Assembly: GCF_041690465.1 (NCBI RefSeq) | Contig: NZ_JAWLHG010000012.1 | Coordinates: 92,504 to 156,503, forward strand | Length of the DNA stretch: 64,000 nucleotides | Direction: 5' to 3' | From: Falsiroseomonas sp041690465 | GTDB taxonomy: Bacteria; Pseudomonadota; Alphaproteobacteria; Acetobacterales; Acetobacteraceae | Part shown: piece by piece, positions 17,294 to 25,231 of the stretch | Layout of the letters: each line of letters begins with the position of its first letter | Position numbering within the stretch: the stretch's first letter is position 1 | Notes under the pieces: model-generated | Database searches by the model: none | Seen by the model: the letters and a program-made list of their open reading frames with translations, nothing else | What the model was told of the DNA's origin: nothing | Translations under genes and position numbers: made by a program

Positions 17294-17564
17294 GGCGCCC
17301 TCCCGCTCAGTCTTTACCCGCGGGGGGAGTGAGGCGCCCGGCCGGCCGCCTGTCAACGCCCGGCGCGGTGCCGGATCGGCAGCCCCGCCATGCGCGCATC
17401 GCCGCGAGAGGCCCCGGCCCGCGGCGACAGGGGAGAGGCTGCGAAGCACGGGAAAGCATGTCCGGAGTTGCATGCCGCTTCCCGACATGTTGCAAGGGTC
17501 ATCCGCCGGCGGCGCCCGATGGCCCGGTGCGAGTCGGCAGCCGAGGGAGAATGAGGAGGGTCCC
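17294..17564. promoter_or_regulatory. Divergent intergenic region with an imperfect inverted repeat
   Basis: Separates the minus-strand dehydratase operon from the plus-strand response regulator and must hold both promoters. An imperfect inverted repeat CATGTCCGG (17457-17465) / CCCGACATG (17481-17489) is the only symmetric feature I see; whether it is an operator is unknown. Confidence 0.3.
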
Positions 17565-18338
17565 ATGGCGGAAACCGCCGCCATCATCGTCTGCGACGAC
17601 GAGCCCGATCTGCGCGACGCCGTGGCCGAGTACCTCGCCCGCCGCGGCCTCGACGTGCGCCGCGCGGAGGACGCGGCCGACCTTCGGCGCCAGCTCGCCG
17701 AGCGTCCGGCCGACCTCGTCCTGCTCGATATCGCCATGCCTGGTGAGGACGGGCTCTCCCTCGCCCGCGCGCTGCGCGCCGAGGGCGATATCGGGATCGT
17801 GATGCTGACCGCCGCAGGCGACGTGGTGGATCGTGTCGTCGGGCTCGAGGTCGGCGCCGACGACTACATCGCCAAGCCGGTCGACCTGCGCGAGCTGCTG
17901 GCGCGGATGCGCGCCGTGCTGCGCCGGCGGGAGGCCACGCAGCAGGCCGTGGGCGGCGTCGCTCCGGCCGCCGCCGCCCCCGCCGCGGCGCCGCCGCCGA
18001 CCACACCGGCGGTGCCGGCGGGCCGCCGCGTGCGCATGGGGCGCACCGTGCTCGACCTCGATGCGCGGCGGCTCACCGGGCCGGACGGGGCGGAGATCCC
18101 GCTCGGGCCCAGTGAGTTCGCGCTGCTGCGCGCCTTCGCCGAACGCCCCGGCCGCGTGCTGAGCCGGGAGACGCTGCTCGACATCGCACACCCCCGCGGT
18201 GACGAGCATTTCGACCGCTCGATCGACGTCCGCATCGCCCGCATCCGCCGCAAGGTGGAAGCGGTGCCGGAGCGGCCGGCGGTGATCAAGACCATCCGCG
18301 GTGCCGGCTATGTCTTCGATCCGACTGCCGAAGCCTGA
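17565..18338 (+). CDS. OmpR/PhoB-family response regulator
   Basis: 257-residue two-component response regulator. Receiver domain has the acidic pair Asp11-Asp12, phospho-acceptor Asp55 (LVLLDIAMPGEDG), a switch Thr in VMLTAAG and Lys104 (DDYIAKP). A long Ala/Pro-rich linker (about residues 126-150) leads to a winged-helix DNA-binding domain ending in KTIRGAGYVF. A strong ribosome site GAGGAGGG precedes the ATG. The 3' end overlaps or abuts the histidine kinase gene. The Ala/Pro linker is unusually long for the family. Target genes are unknown; the divergent dehydratase operon is one possibility. Confidence 0.9.
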   Translation: MAETAAIIVCDDEPDLRDAVAEYLARRGLDVRRAEDAADLRRQLAERPADLVLLDIAMPGEDGLSLARALRAEGDIGIVMLTAAGDVVDRVVGLEVGADDYIAKPVDLRELLARMRAVLRRREATQQAVGGVAPAAAAPAAAPPPTTPAVPAGRRVRMGRTVLDLDARRLTGPDGAEIPLGPSEFALLRAFAERPGRVLSRETLLDIAHPRGDEHFDRSIDVRIARIRRKVEAVPERPAVIKTIRGAGYVFDPTAEA

Positions 18339-19848
18339 GGACAAGGTGGATCTGCCCGCGCCCGTCTCCGAACTCGCGCTGCTGCGCGGCGTGCTGGACG
18401 TGGCGCCGGCGCGCGTCGCGGTGATCTCGCGCGAGCGGCGCTACCTTTACGTCAACCGCGAATTCGCCGAGTTCGCCGGCCGTCCCCCCGAGGAGATCAT
18501 CGGGATGACGACGGTGGAGCTGATCGGGAAGGAGTTGTCGGACAAGCTGATGCCGATCTCCGACCGCGCCCTGGCGGGGGAGACGGTGAACACCGAGGGC
18601 TGGGTGGACTACCGGCGCAATGCGCGCCGCTACATCGCCTACACCTTCGCCCCCTTCGGCGGCGGCGGCGGCCCGCCGCCGGCCTTCATCAACTACATGC
18701 GCGACCTGACCGAGCTGAAGCGGCGCGAGGAGGAGGCGGCGGCGCAACGCGCGCATCTGCGCGCCATCCTGGAAGGCATCGCAGATGGCGTGAACATCGT
18801 CGGTCCCGATGCGCGGATCGTGCTCGCCAATCGCGGATTCCTGCGGATGTACGGCTTCCCCGACCGCCTCGCCACGCCGGGCACGCCGCTGGCCGATTTC
18901 GTGCGCGAACGCGTCCGCCGCAACGAGTTCTACCCGCATGAGGATGACTGCCGCCCCGAGGAGGACCTGGTCGTCACCCGCGTGGCGCAGATCATGACCG
19001 CACCGATCGGCCGCTTCGAGGAGATGCGCCCGGATGGCCGCTGCATCGAGGTGCGGCGCGAGCGGCTGGCCGACGGCACCATCGTCAACACCTATGTGGA
19101 CATCACCGCCCGCCGCGAGGCGGAGCGCGCCCGCCGCGCCAGCCGCGACGCACTGCGGCGCAACGAACGGCTTTCCGCGATCGCCTCGCTGCTCGCCGGC
19201 GTCGCGCACGAGATCAACAACCCGCTCGCAGTGGTCGCCGCGCAATCGCTGCTGCTGGCAGAGGAGGCGGAGGGTACGCCGCTGGCCGAACGTGCCGAGA
19301 AGGTGCGGCTGGCGGCCGAGCGCTGCGGGCGGATCGTCGCCAGCCTGCTCGCCTCCGCCCGCCAGAAGCCGGCGCGGCGGGAGCCGGTGAACCTGGCGCA
19401 GGCGGTCGAGGCCGGGCTCGACCTTACCATCGAGACGGCGCGCGCCGCAGGGATCGAGCTGCGGGTGGATCTGGAACCGGGTCTGCCGCCGATCAGCGGC
19501 GATGCCGACCAGATCGCGCACCTCGTCGGCAACCTGGTCGGCAATGCGCGGTCAGCGCTGGCCGGTTCAGCCGACGCGACGCGGGCGCAGCGGATAACGG
19601 TGTCGTTGCGGCGCGAAGGCAAGCAGGTGGTGCTGCGTGTCGCCGACAATGGTCCTGGCGTGCCCACGGCGCTGCGCGAGCGGGTGTTCGACCCGTTCTT
19701 CACCACCAAGCCCGATGGCGAGGGCACCGGCGTGGGGCTCGCACTCTGCCGCACCATCGCCAAGGCCCATGGCGGCAGCATCGCGGTGGAGGACACCGAG
19801 GGCGGCGGCGCGACCTTCGTGGTCAGGCTGCCGCTCGCCGCCGGGTAG
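18310..19848 (+). CDS. Soluble PAS-domain sensor histidine kinase
   Basis: 512-residue kinase without transmembrane segments, so it senses a cytoplasmic signal. Two PAS domains (about residues 25-135 and 148-268) precede the HisKA helix with His300 (AGVAHEINNPLA), the N-box VGNLVGNARSAL, and ATP-lid boxes DNGPGVP and GEGTGVGLAL. It is the cognate partner of the upstream regulator. Start choice is uncertain: ATG 18310 overlaps the regulator's last codons; GTG 18346 follows a GAGG ribosome site five bases upstream and is a good alternative; GTG 18301 also lies in frame. The signal bound by the PAS domains cannot be read from sequence. Confidence 0.87.
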   Translation: MSSIRLPKPEDKVDLPAPVSELALLRGVLDVAPARVAVISRERRYLYVNREFAEFAGRPPEEIIGMTTVELIGKELSDKLMPISDRALAGETVNTEGWVDYRRNARRYIAYTFAPFGGGGGPPPAFINYMRDLTELKRREEEAAAQRAHLRAILEGIADGVNIVGPDARIVLANRGFLRMYGFPDRLATPGTPLADFVRERVRRNEFYPHEDDCRPEEDLVVTRVAQIMTAPIGRFEEMRPDGRCIEVRRERLADGTIVNTYVDITARREAERARRASRDALRRNERLSAIASLLAGVAHEINNPLAVVAAQSLLLAEEAEGTPLAERAEKVRLAAERCGRIVASLLASARQKPARREPVNLAQAVEAGLDLTIETARAAGIELRVDLEPGLPPISGDADQIAHLVGNLVGNARSALAGSADATRAQRITVSLRREGKQVVLRVADNGPGVPTALRERVFDPFFTTKPDGEGTGVGLALCRTIAKAHGGSIAVEDTEGGGATFVVRLPLAAG

Positions 19849-19881
19849 CCGCCGCGCGCGCATCGCACGCCCGGCGCCGTG

Positions 19882-20211
19882 TCACGGATCGATGTTGTAG
19901 TCCGTGATCCCGCAGGTGTTCACGTTGCGCCGCTCCAGCGAGCGGCCATTGGCGAAGACCAGCTTGATGTCGTTGACGCATTCGCCAACCGGCAGCCGCA
20001 CGATCAGCGATTGGCCGTGGTGCAGCACGTTCTGGCCGAGATGGTCCTGGCCCCAGTCGCTGCGGGCGGCCGAGGAGACATAGGCCTCCTGGATGGTCAC
20101 GCCCGAGCGGTTGTTGATCCGGAAGGAAGGATCGCTGGACTGCGCCATCGCGGGCGCGGCGAGGCCGATCAGGAGGAGGGCGGCCGGCAGGCCGCGGCGC
20201 AGGAATCGCAT
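19882..20211 (-). CDS. Small secreted protein of unknown function
   Basis: 109-residue protein with a clear Sec signal peptide (MRFLRRGLPAALLLIGLAAPAMA). The mature part of about 86 residues has SFRINNRSGVTIQEAYVSS, then WGQDHLG, and two Cys (GECVNDIKLVF and NTCGITDY). I recognise it as a conserved hypothetical periplasmic type seen in Rhodospirillales but know no function. The ATG at 20211 is chosen because it opens the signal peptide; in-frame codons up to 20295 precede it without signal character. Upstream, around 20280-20320, the DNA is unusually AT-rich and probably carries its promoter. Confidence 0.7.
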   Translation of the reverse strand: MRFLRRGLPAALLLIGLAAPAMAQSSDPSFRINNRSGVTIQEAYVSSAARSDWGQDHLGQNVLHHGQSLIVRLPVGECVNDIKLVFANGRSLERRNVNTCGITDYNIDP

Positions 20212-20477
20212 CGGAAGGGTCCCGTGGAGGCGGCCGGAAGTGCCCGGCGCGCCATCATTCTCTATCGAGGTTGTGAACGGCGCAATAACCGACACAAAAA
20301 ATCAACTTGTGCGTCAGGCCGCCGCTTCCTCCAGGAACACCTGCACTGCCTGGAACAGCGCGCCGGGGCCGCGCCGGCCGGTCGGACGCGGCGTGCAGCG
20401 CGCGGCATGCGGCACGCCCGGGCGCGCCCCGCGCGGCGGGCATGGGTGCGCCCTGCGCGAACGGGTAAACGGACGGC

Positions 20478-21887
20478 ATGGATGCGATCCTCGACGCCTC
20501 GCCGCGCGATCGGGCCGCCTCCGCCTGGCGGGCGGAGGCGCGGGCGATGCTCGTGCTCGCCTGGCCGCTGGTGCTCACCAACCTCTCGCAATTCGCGCTG
20601 ACGCTGACCGACACCGTCTTCCTCGGCCGGCTCGGCACGACGGAGCTGGCGGCGGCGACGCTCGGGATGAACCTGTTCTTCGCCGCGCTCGCCCCCTGCT
20701 TCGGCCTGGCGATGGCGGCGGCGCCGATGGCGGCGCAGACGCGCGGCCGCGGGCGCGGCTTCGTGCGCGGCATGCGGCGGGACGTGCGCGCGGCCTTCTG
20801 GGCGGTGGCGGCGGTCACGCTGCCGACCTGGGTGCTGCTCTGGCATGCGGAAGGGGTGCTGCTGCTGCTCGGGCAGCAGCCGGGCCTGGCGGCGCTGGCG
20901 GGCGACTACGTCCGCGCCTTGATGTGGGGCATGCCCTGCTTCTGCGGCTTCATCGCGCTGCGCGGCTTCCTGGCGGCGGAGCAGCGGCCGGGCACGGCGC
21001 TGATCGTCGCCTTCGGCGGCGTGGTGCTCAACGTGCCGCTGAACCTCTGGCTGATCCATGGCGGGCTGGGCCTGCCGGGCTACGGCGTGGTCGGGGCGGG
21101 GATCGCCTCCTCGCTCTGCAACCTGGCGATGCTCGCGGGGCTGCTGGCGCTGATCGCGCGTGACCGGCATCTGCGGCGCTTCCACATCCTTGGCCGCTTC
21201 TGGCGCTTCGATGCGGCGCGGCTGAAGGAGGCGGCGGTGATCGGCCTGCCGATCGCCGGCGCCATGGCGCTGGAGATCGCCACCTTCGCCTTCGCCGCCA
21301 TCGCCATGGGCTGGCTCGGCGCGGTGGCGGTGGCCTCGCACGCCATCGCCGTGCAGGTGGCCTCGATGACCTTCATGGTGCCGATGGGGCTCGGCCAGGC
21401 GGCGACGGCGCGCGTCGGGCTGGCGACCGGCGCCGGCGACAGCCGGGCGGCGGCGCGCGCGGGCTGGGTGGCGATCGCACTCGGGGCGGGGTTCATGGCG
21501 GTTTCGGCGGCGGTGCTGATCGGGTTCGGCGCGGTGATCGTCTGGGCCTTCCTGCATTCCGCCAATCCCGGCGCGGCCGAGACCGCCAGGCTGGCCGCGA
21601 CGCTGCTGGTGCTGGCGGGCCTGTTCCAGCTGGCGGACGGCGTGCAGGCGGTGGCCGCGGGGGCGCTGCGCGGGCTGAAGGACACCGCCGTGCCGATGCT
21701 GCTCGCCGGCTTCGGTTATTGGGTGGCGGGGCTGCCGCTTGGCCTGATGCTGGCCTTCCCGGGCGGCTTCGGGGCGCCGGGCCTGTGGGTCGGGCTGGCG
21801 GTGGGGCTTTTCCTCGTCGCGGGATTGATGCTGCATCGCTGGGTGCGGCTTTCCGCGCCGCGCCGAGGGACGGTGCGGCGGCGCTGA
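20478..21887 (+). CDS. MATE-family efflux transporter
   Basis: 469-residue inner-membrane protein with about twelve hydrophobic helices in two halves, the NorM/MATE size and pattern. The first half begins WPLVLTNLSQFALTLTDTVFLGRLGTTELAA, shown here only as a short signature region at residues 30-58; the second half starts near residue 245. Exports cationic compounds or metabolites in exchange for Na+ or H+; substrate not deducible. It runs directly into a hotdog thioesterase gene (11-bp gap) and an asparaginase-like gene, so the three may be co-transcribed. Confidence 0.88.
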   Translation: MDAILDASPRDRAASAWRAEARAMLVLAWPLVLTNLSQFALTLTDTVFLGRLGTTELAAATLGMNLFFAALAPCFGLAMAAAPMAAQTRGRGRGFVRGMRRDVRAAFWAVAAVTLPTWVLLWHAEGVLLLLGQQPGLAALAGDYVRALMWGMPCFCGFIALRGFLAAEQRPGTALIVAFGGVVLNVPLNLWLIHGGLGLPGYGVVGAGIASSLCNLAMLAGLLALIARDRHLRRFHILGRFWRFDAARLKEAAVIGLPIAGAMALEIATFAFAAIAMGWLGAVAVASHAIAVQVASMTFMVPMGLGQAATARVGLATGAGDSRAAARAGWVAIALGAGFMAVSAAVLIGFGAVIVWAFLHSANPGAAETARLAATLLVLAGLFQLADGVQAVAAGALRGLKDTAVPMLLAGFGYWVAGLPLGLMLAFPGGFGAPGLWVGLAVGLFLVAGLMLHRWVRLSAPRRGTVRRR

Positions 21888-21898
21888 AGGGAGCGGTC

Positions 21899-22336
21899 AT
21901 GGGCGTGTGGAAGCGGGCGGCGACGCCCGACGAGGTCAATGCAAGGCTGTCGGCGGCCGGCGCTTCCGCCGTATTCGGGATCCGCGTCACGGCGATCCTG
22001 CCCGATTCGGTGCGGGCCGAGATGACCATCGGGCCGCAGCACCTGCAGCCACATGGCATCGTGCATGGCGGGGTCAGCGTCGTGCTCTCCGAGACGCTCG
22101 GCACGCTCGCCTGCATCCTGGCGCTGCCGGAGGGGCAGCACGCCGTCGGCATCGAGGTGAACGCCAACCACCTGGCGGTGATGCGCCCCGGCGAGACGGT
22201 GACGGCCGAGTGCCGCCCGCTCCACACCGGCCGCCGCACCCAGGTCTGGCAGACCGAGATCCGCCGCGCGGATGGCAGGCTGGCCTGCGTCTCCCGCCTG
22301 ACCTGCGCCGTGCTCGAGGGCGACGAACCGGGATGA
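21899..22336 (+). CDS. PaaI-type hotdog-fold acyl-CoA thioesterase
   Basis: 145-residue hotdog protein of the PaaI/MenI type, which hydrolyses acyl- or aroyl-CoA thioesters. The active-site region HGIVHGGVSVVLSETLG has the HGG helix start and the catalytic acidic residue. Ribosome site AAGGGAG precedes the ATG at 21899; the longer open frame upstream lies inside the MATE gene. Placed between the MATE pump and an asparaginase-family gene. Substrate is unknown. Confidence 0.85.
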   Translation: MGVWKRAATPDEVNARLSAAGASAVFGIRVTAILPDSVRAEMTIGPQHLQPHGIVHGGVSVVLSETLGTLACILALPEGQHAVGIEVNANHLAVMRPGETVTAECRPLHTGRRTQVWQTEIRRADGRLACVSRLTCAVLEGDEPG

Positions 22337-22349
22337 TGGGGGAAGCAGG

Positions 22350-23351
22350 ATGAGCAAGCCCAAGATCGCCGTGATCGGCACCGGCGGCACCATCGCCAGC
22401 CAGGGCAGCGGCCCGCTGGACACGCAGGACTACGCCTCTTCCGGCCGGCCGATCCTGACGGCGGAGGAACTCGTTGCCGGCGTGCCGGCGCTGGCCGAAG
22501 TGGCGGAGGTCGTGCCGGTGCCCTTCGCCAACATCCCCTCCACCGCCATCGGCTGGGCGGAGTGGCAGGCGCTGCTGGCCAGCATCGCCGCCACGCGCGC
22601 CGCGCATCCCGACCTGGCGGGCATCGTGGTCACCCATGGCACGGCGACGCTGGAGGAGACTGCCTACTTCCTCTCGCTGACCATGCCGAACGAGTTGCCC
22701 ATCGTGGTGACCGGCGCGCAGCGGCCCTTCACCGGTCTTTCCTCCGACGGGCCGATGAACCTGGTGGCGGCGGTGCGGGTGGCGGGTGATCCGCAGTCGC
22801 GCGGGCTCGGCGCGCTGGTGGTGCTGAACGAGGAGATCCATGCGGCGCGAGAGGTCACCAAGACCTCCACCGGCCGGCTGCAGACCTTCCGCAGCCCCGA
22901 TGTCGGCGCGCTCGGCCATGTGGATGCCGACCGGATCAGCCTCTGGCGGCGCCCGACGCGCCTGCTGCCGGCGGGCGAGCGCTTCGACATCGCGGGGATC
23001 GCGACGCCGCCGCGGGTGGACGTGACCTATTCGGTCGCGGGTGCCGATGGCGTGGCGGTGCGCGCGTTCCTCGGCGCCGGCGCGCAGGGGATCGTCGCAG
23101 CCTGCTTCGCGCCGGGCTTCACCACGCCGGCCGAGCGCGAGGCACTGGCCGAGGCGATGGCGGCGGGCTGCGTCGTGGTGCTGTCCTCGCGTGCCGGTTC
23201 GGGGCGCACCTTCCCGGCGAAGCGCTACGCGGCGCAGGGGTTCCTGAACGCAGACAACCTGAACCCGCAGAAGGCGCGGGTGCTGCTGATGCTGGCGCTG
23301 ACGCGCACGAAGGACCGCGCGGTGATTGCGGAGTTGTTCGCGCGCGCATGA
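22350..23351 (+). CDS. Asparaginase-family amidohydrolase with altered substrate-binding residue
   Basis: 333-residue type I/II asparaginase-fold protein without signal peptide. The nucleophile Thr14 (TGGTIAS), the second Thr98 and Lys171 (EVTKTSTG) are present. The motif normally written HGTDT is HGTATLEETA, so the Asp that in E. coli AnsB (Asp90) binds the substrate amino group is Ala99. The enzyme may therefore act on an amide without that amino group, or be slower on asparagine. Starts 13 bp after the thioesterase. Annotating it simply as L-asparaginase would hide this change. Confidence 0.83.
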   Translation: MSKPKIAVIGTGGTIASQGSGPLDTQDYASSGRPILTAEELVAGVPALAEVAEVVPVPFANIPSTAIGWAEWQALLASIAATRAAHPDLAGIVVTHGTATLEETAYFLSLTMPNELPIVVTGAQRPFTGLSSDGPMNLVAAVRVAGDPQSRGLGALVVLNEEIHAAREVTKTSTGRLQTFRSPDVGALGHVDADRISLWRRPTRLLPAGERFDIAGIATPPRVDVTYSVAGADGVAVRAFLGAGAQGIVAACFAPGFTTPAEREALAEAMAAGCVVVLSSRAGSGRTFPAKRYAAQGFLNADNLNPQKARVLLMLALTRTKDRAVIAELFARA

Positions 23352-23357
23352 CCTCGC

Positions 23358-24119
23358 TCAGCACTCGGCGCTCTCCGCCCGTTCCGTCCCGGTGACTTCC
23401 AGCACCAGCTTGCGGCGCATGGCGTCGGCAAAGTCGGACAGGCCGGCCGCCTCGAGCGCGAAGGCGCCCGGGCCGCCGATGACCGCGGCGCGGTAATACG
23501 CCAGTACCGTGTCGGGCCGCGCGATGCCGGTCTCGTTCCGGGGGCCGCCCTCGATCGCCAGCCCGTTCAGTGTCACGCCTTTGGCAACCGCCAGGTCCCG
23601 CGCCTTCTCTACGGGCTCGCCGTTGTTGTTCGGGCCGTCGCCGCAGATGTCGATGACCCGGCGCGTTGCCGCCCAGGGCGTATCCTCCAGGACGCGGAGG
23701 GAGAAGGCGATCCCGCGGGAGATCGCGGTGCCGCGCCGCGACGATGCCGCAGGGAGCGGCCGGCGGAGCAGCGCTGCTGCCCACGCCTCGGACTCGGCGG
23801 CGGATGCGATGCGCGCCCAGGGCAGCAACAGGCGCTGGAAGGTGAGGCCCGACCACTCGACATAGGCCACGCCGATCGCGGCGTGCGGACCGGTCGCGAT
23901 GCCTCGCAGCACGAGCGGGTCGGTCAGCGCGGCGCAGTAGCCCTGCCGCTGGAGCACCATCTCATCCTCGCTGATCGAGCTCGACACGTCCGTGGCGAGC
24001 ACGAGCGAGAGATCGACTTCGGCATGCTCCGCCGAAGATGTCGCCAGGTGCTGCGGGCCAGCATCGGCCGTCCGGGTCGGCCAGATCGCGGCCGCAGCGA
24101 AAAGGGCACGCCTGCGCAT
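23358..24119 (-). CDS. DUF1194 von Willebrand A-like secreted protein
   Basis: 253-residue protein. A short N-terminal leader precedes a vWA-like domain with VDLSLVLATDVSSSISEDE, where DVSSS stands for the metal-site DxSxS, followed by VIDICGDGPNNNGEP, typical of DUF1194. The family is frequent in alphaproteobacteria and has no assigned role. It is convergent with the asparaginase-family gene (6 bp between stops). Signal peptide is weak by eye, so export is probable rather than certain. Confidence 0.82.
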   Translation of the reverse strand: MRRRALFAAAAIWPTRTADAGPQHLATSSAEHAEVDLSLVLATDVSSSISEDEMVLQRQGYCAALTDPLVLRGIATGPHAAIGVAYVEWSGLTFQRLLLPWARIASAAESEAWAAALLRRPLPAASSRRGTAISRGIAFSLRVLEDTPWAATRRVIDICGDGPNNNGEPVEKARDLAVAKGVTLNGLAIEGGPRNETGIARPDTVLAYYRAAVIGGPGAFALEAAGLSDFADAMRRKLVLEVTGTERAESAEC

Positions 24120-24320
24120 GCATCCCTCCCCAGCCCGGCAGCGGGAAGAAAGGATTACGGCAAGACGGCGGCCTGCGGCGATTCACGTCGCTGCGCGGTG
24201 TGGACTTCGCTGTGGCCGCGGAGGAGTGGTGCCCGCGGCGTCAACGCCCGGTCGCCATCCTCAACGCTATCTTCCCGACAGGCTCGCCGAGGCGTCACGC
24301 TTGAGCAACGACACGGTCGC

Positions 24321-25199
24321 TCAGCAGCCGCCGGGCAGCGGCTCCAGTTCCAGCAGCTTGCCCTCCACCGAGAATTCGCCGAAATCCATCACCAGGCCTT
24401 CGGCGATGCCGTTCTCGAAATAACGCAGCCCGACCTCGTAGTCCGGCTGGCTGGCGCCGCCGGTGGCGGCACCCCGCTCGAAGAAGGCGATGCGCATGCC
24501 GCCCGAGGCCTGTTCGGCCAGCAGAGGGAAACGCGCCGGCGCCGCGGCCGGGGTCCAGCTGGAGATGATGGTGGTGGTGTCCTGCGCGCCCTCGTCAGAG
24601 GTGCCGTCGAACAGCGGCGCCTGGAACAGCCGGCGCCCGGCCCGCGCCGTCTCCACCGACAGCACGGTGTGGCGCATCGGCAGGATGGTGCCGGCCGGCA
24701 GCGCTTCCTCGCGCCCGGCGGGCTCCTCGTAGCGCACCCGGCCAGAGCCGTCGGGGTTCAGCGTCGCCTCGCCGGAGATCCGCTGGCTGACCGCGCCCTC
24801 GGCGGACTGCGTCAGGGAGAAGCGCAGCCGCGAATTGTCCTTCGCCTCCCAGGTCGCGTAGTCGGAGACGGTCTCGATCTCCTGCCCGTCCCGATCGATG
24901 ATGGTCATCGTCATGCGCTGGCGGGTGGCCCAGCCCTCGCAGGCGTCCAGCACGTCGAACACCATGGCGCCGCGCACCGAGCTGATGCCGGAGTTGCGCG
25001 CCTCCCCCATGTCGAGCCGGTAGGCGGCGCGGTGCGAGGCCATGCGCGCGATGCCGGCGGCGATCGCCTGGCCGCTCACGCCGTGCTGGGCGGCGATGGC
25101 GGCCGCGGCGGGCGCCTGCGCGGCGGCCGGGGCGGCGAGCAGCGCCAGCCCGGCGGCGGCGCCGAGCAGCCTACGGGCGAAGCGTGGTGCGTGCGGCAT
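24321..25199 (-). CDS. eipB: EipB-like (DUF1849) periplasmic envelope-integrity protein
   Basis: 292-residue protein with a Sec signal peptide (cut after PAAAQA). DUF1849 region with Tyr60-Arg61-Leu62, GAMVFDVLDACEGW and LRYFENGIAEGLVMDFGEF. The two cysteines, Cys87 and the C-terminal Cys292, correspond to the conserved disulfide of EipB, which in Brucella folds as a large beta-spiral and supports cell-envelope integrity. Upstream of aspS on the same strand; 24120-24320 ahead of the next gene holds no feature I can name. Confidence 0.85.
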   Translation of the reverse strand: MPHAPRFARRLLGAAAGLALLAAPAAAQAPAAAAIAAQHGVSGQAIAAGIARMASHRAAYRLDMGEARNSGISSVRGAMVFDVLDACEGWATRQRMTMTIIDRDGQEIETVSDYATWEAKDNSRLRFSLTQSAEGAVSQRISGEATLNPDGSGRVRYEEPAGREEALPAGTILPMRHTVLSVETARAGRRLFQAPLFDGTSDEGAQDTTTIISSWTPAAAPARFPLLAEQASGGMRIAFFERGAATGGASQPDYEVGLRYFENGIAEGLVMDFGEFSVEGKLLELEPLPGGC

Positions 25200-25231
25200 G
25201 GCAGCTCCTTGGCGGGGCGTTCGGGCGAGAA

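Noticed and set aside
24120..24320. Possible small RNA or gene between the DUF1194 and EipB genes
   Set aside because: No convincing hairpin, promoter or reading frame was visible in this 200-bp gap.
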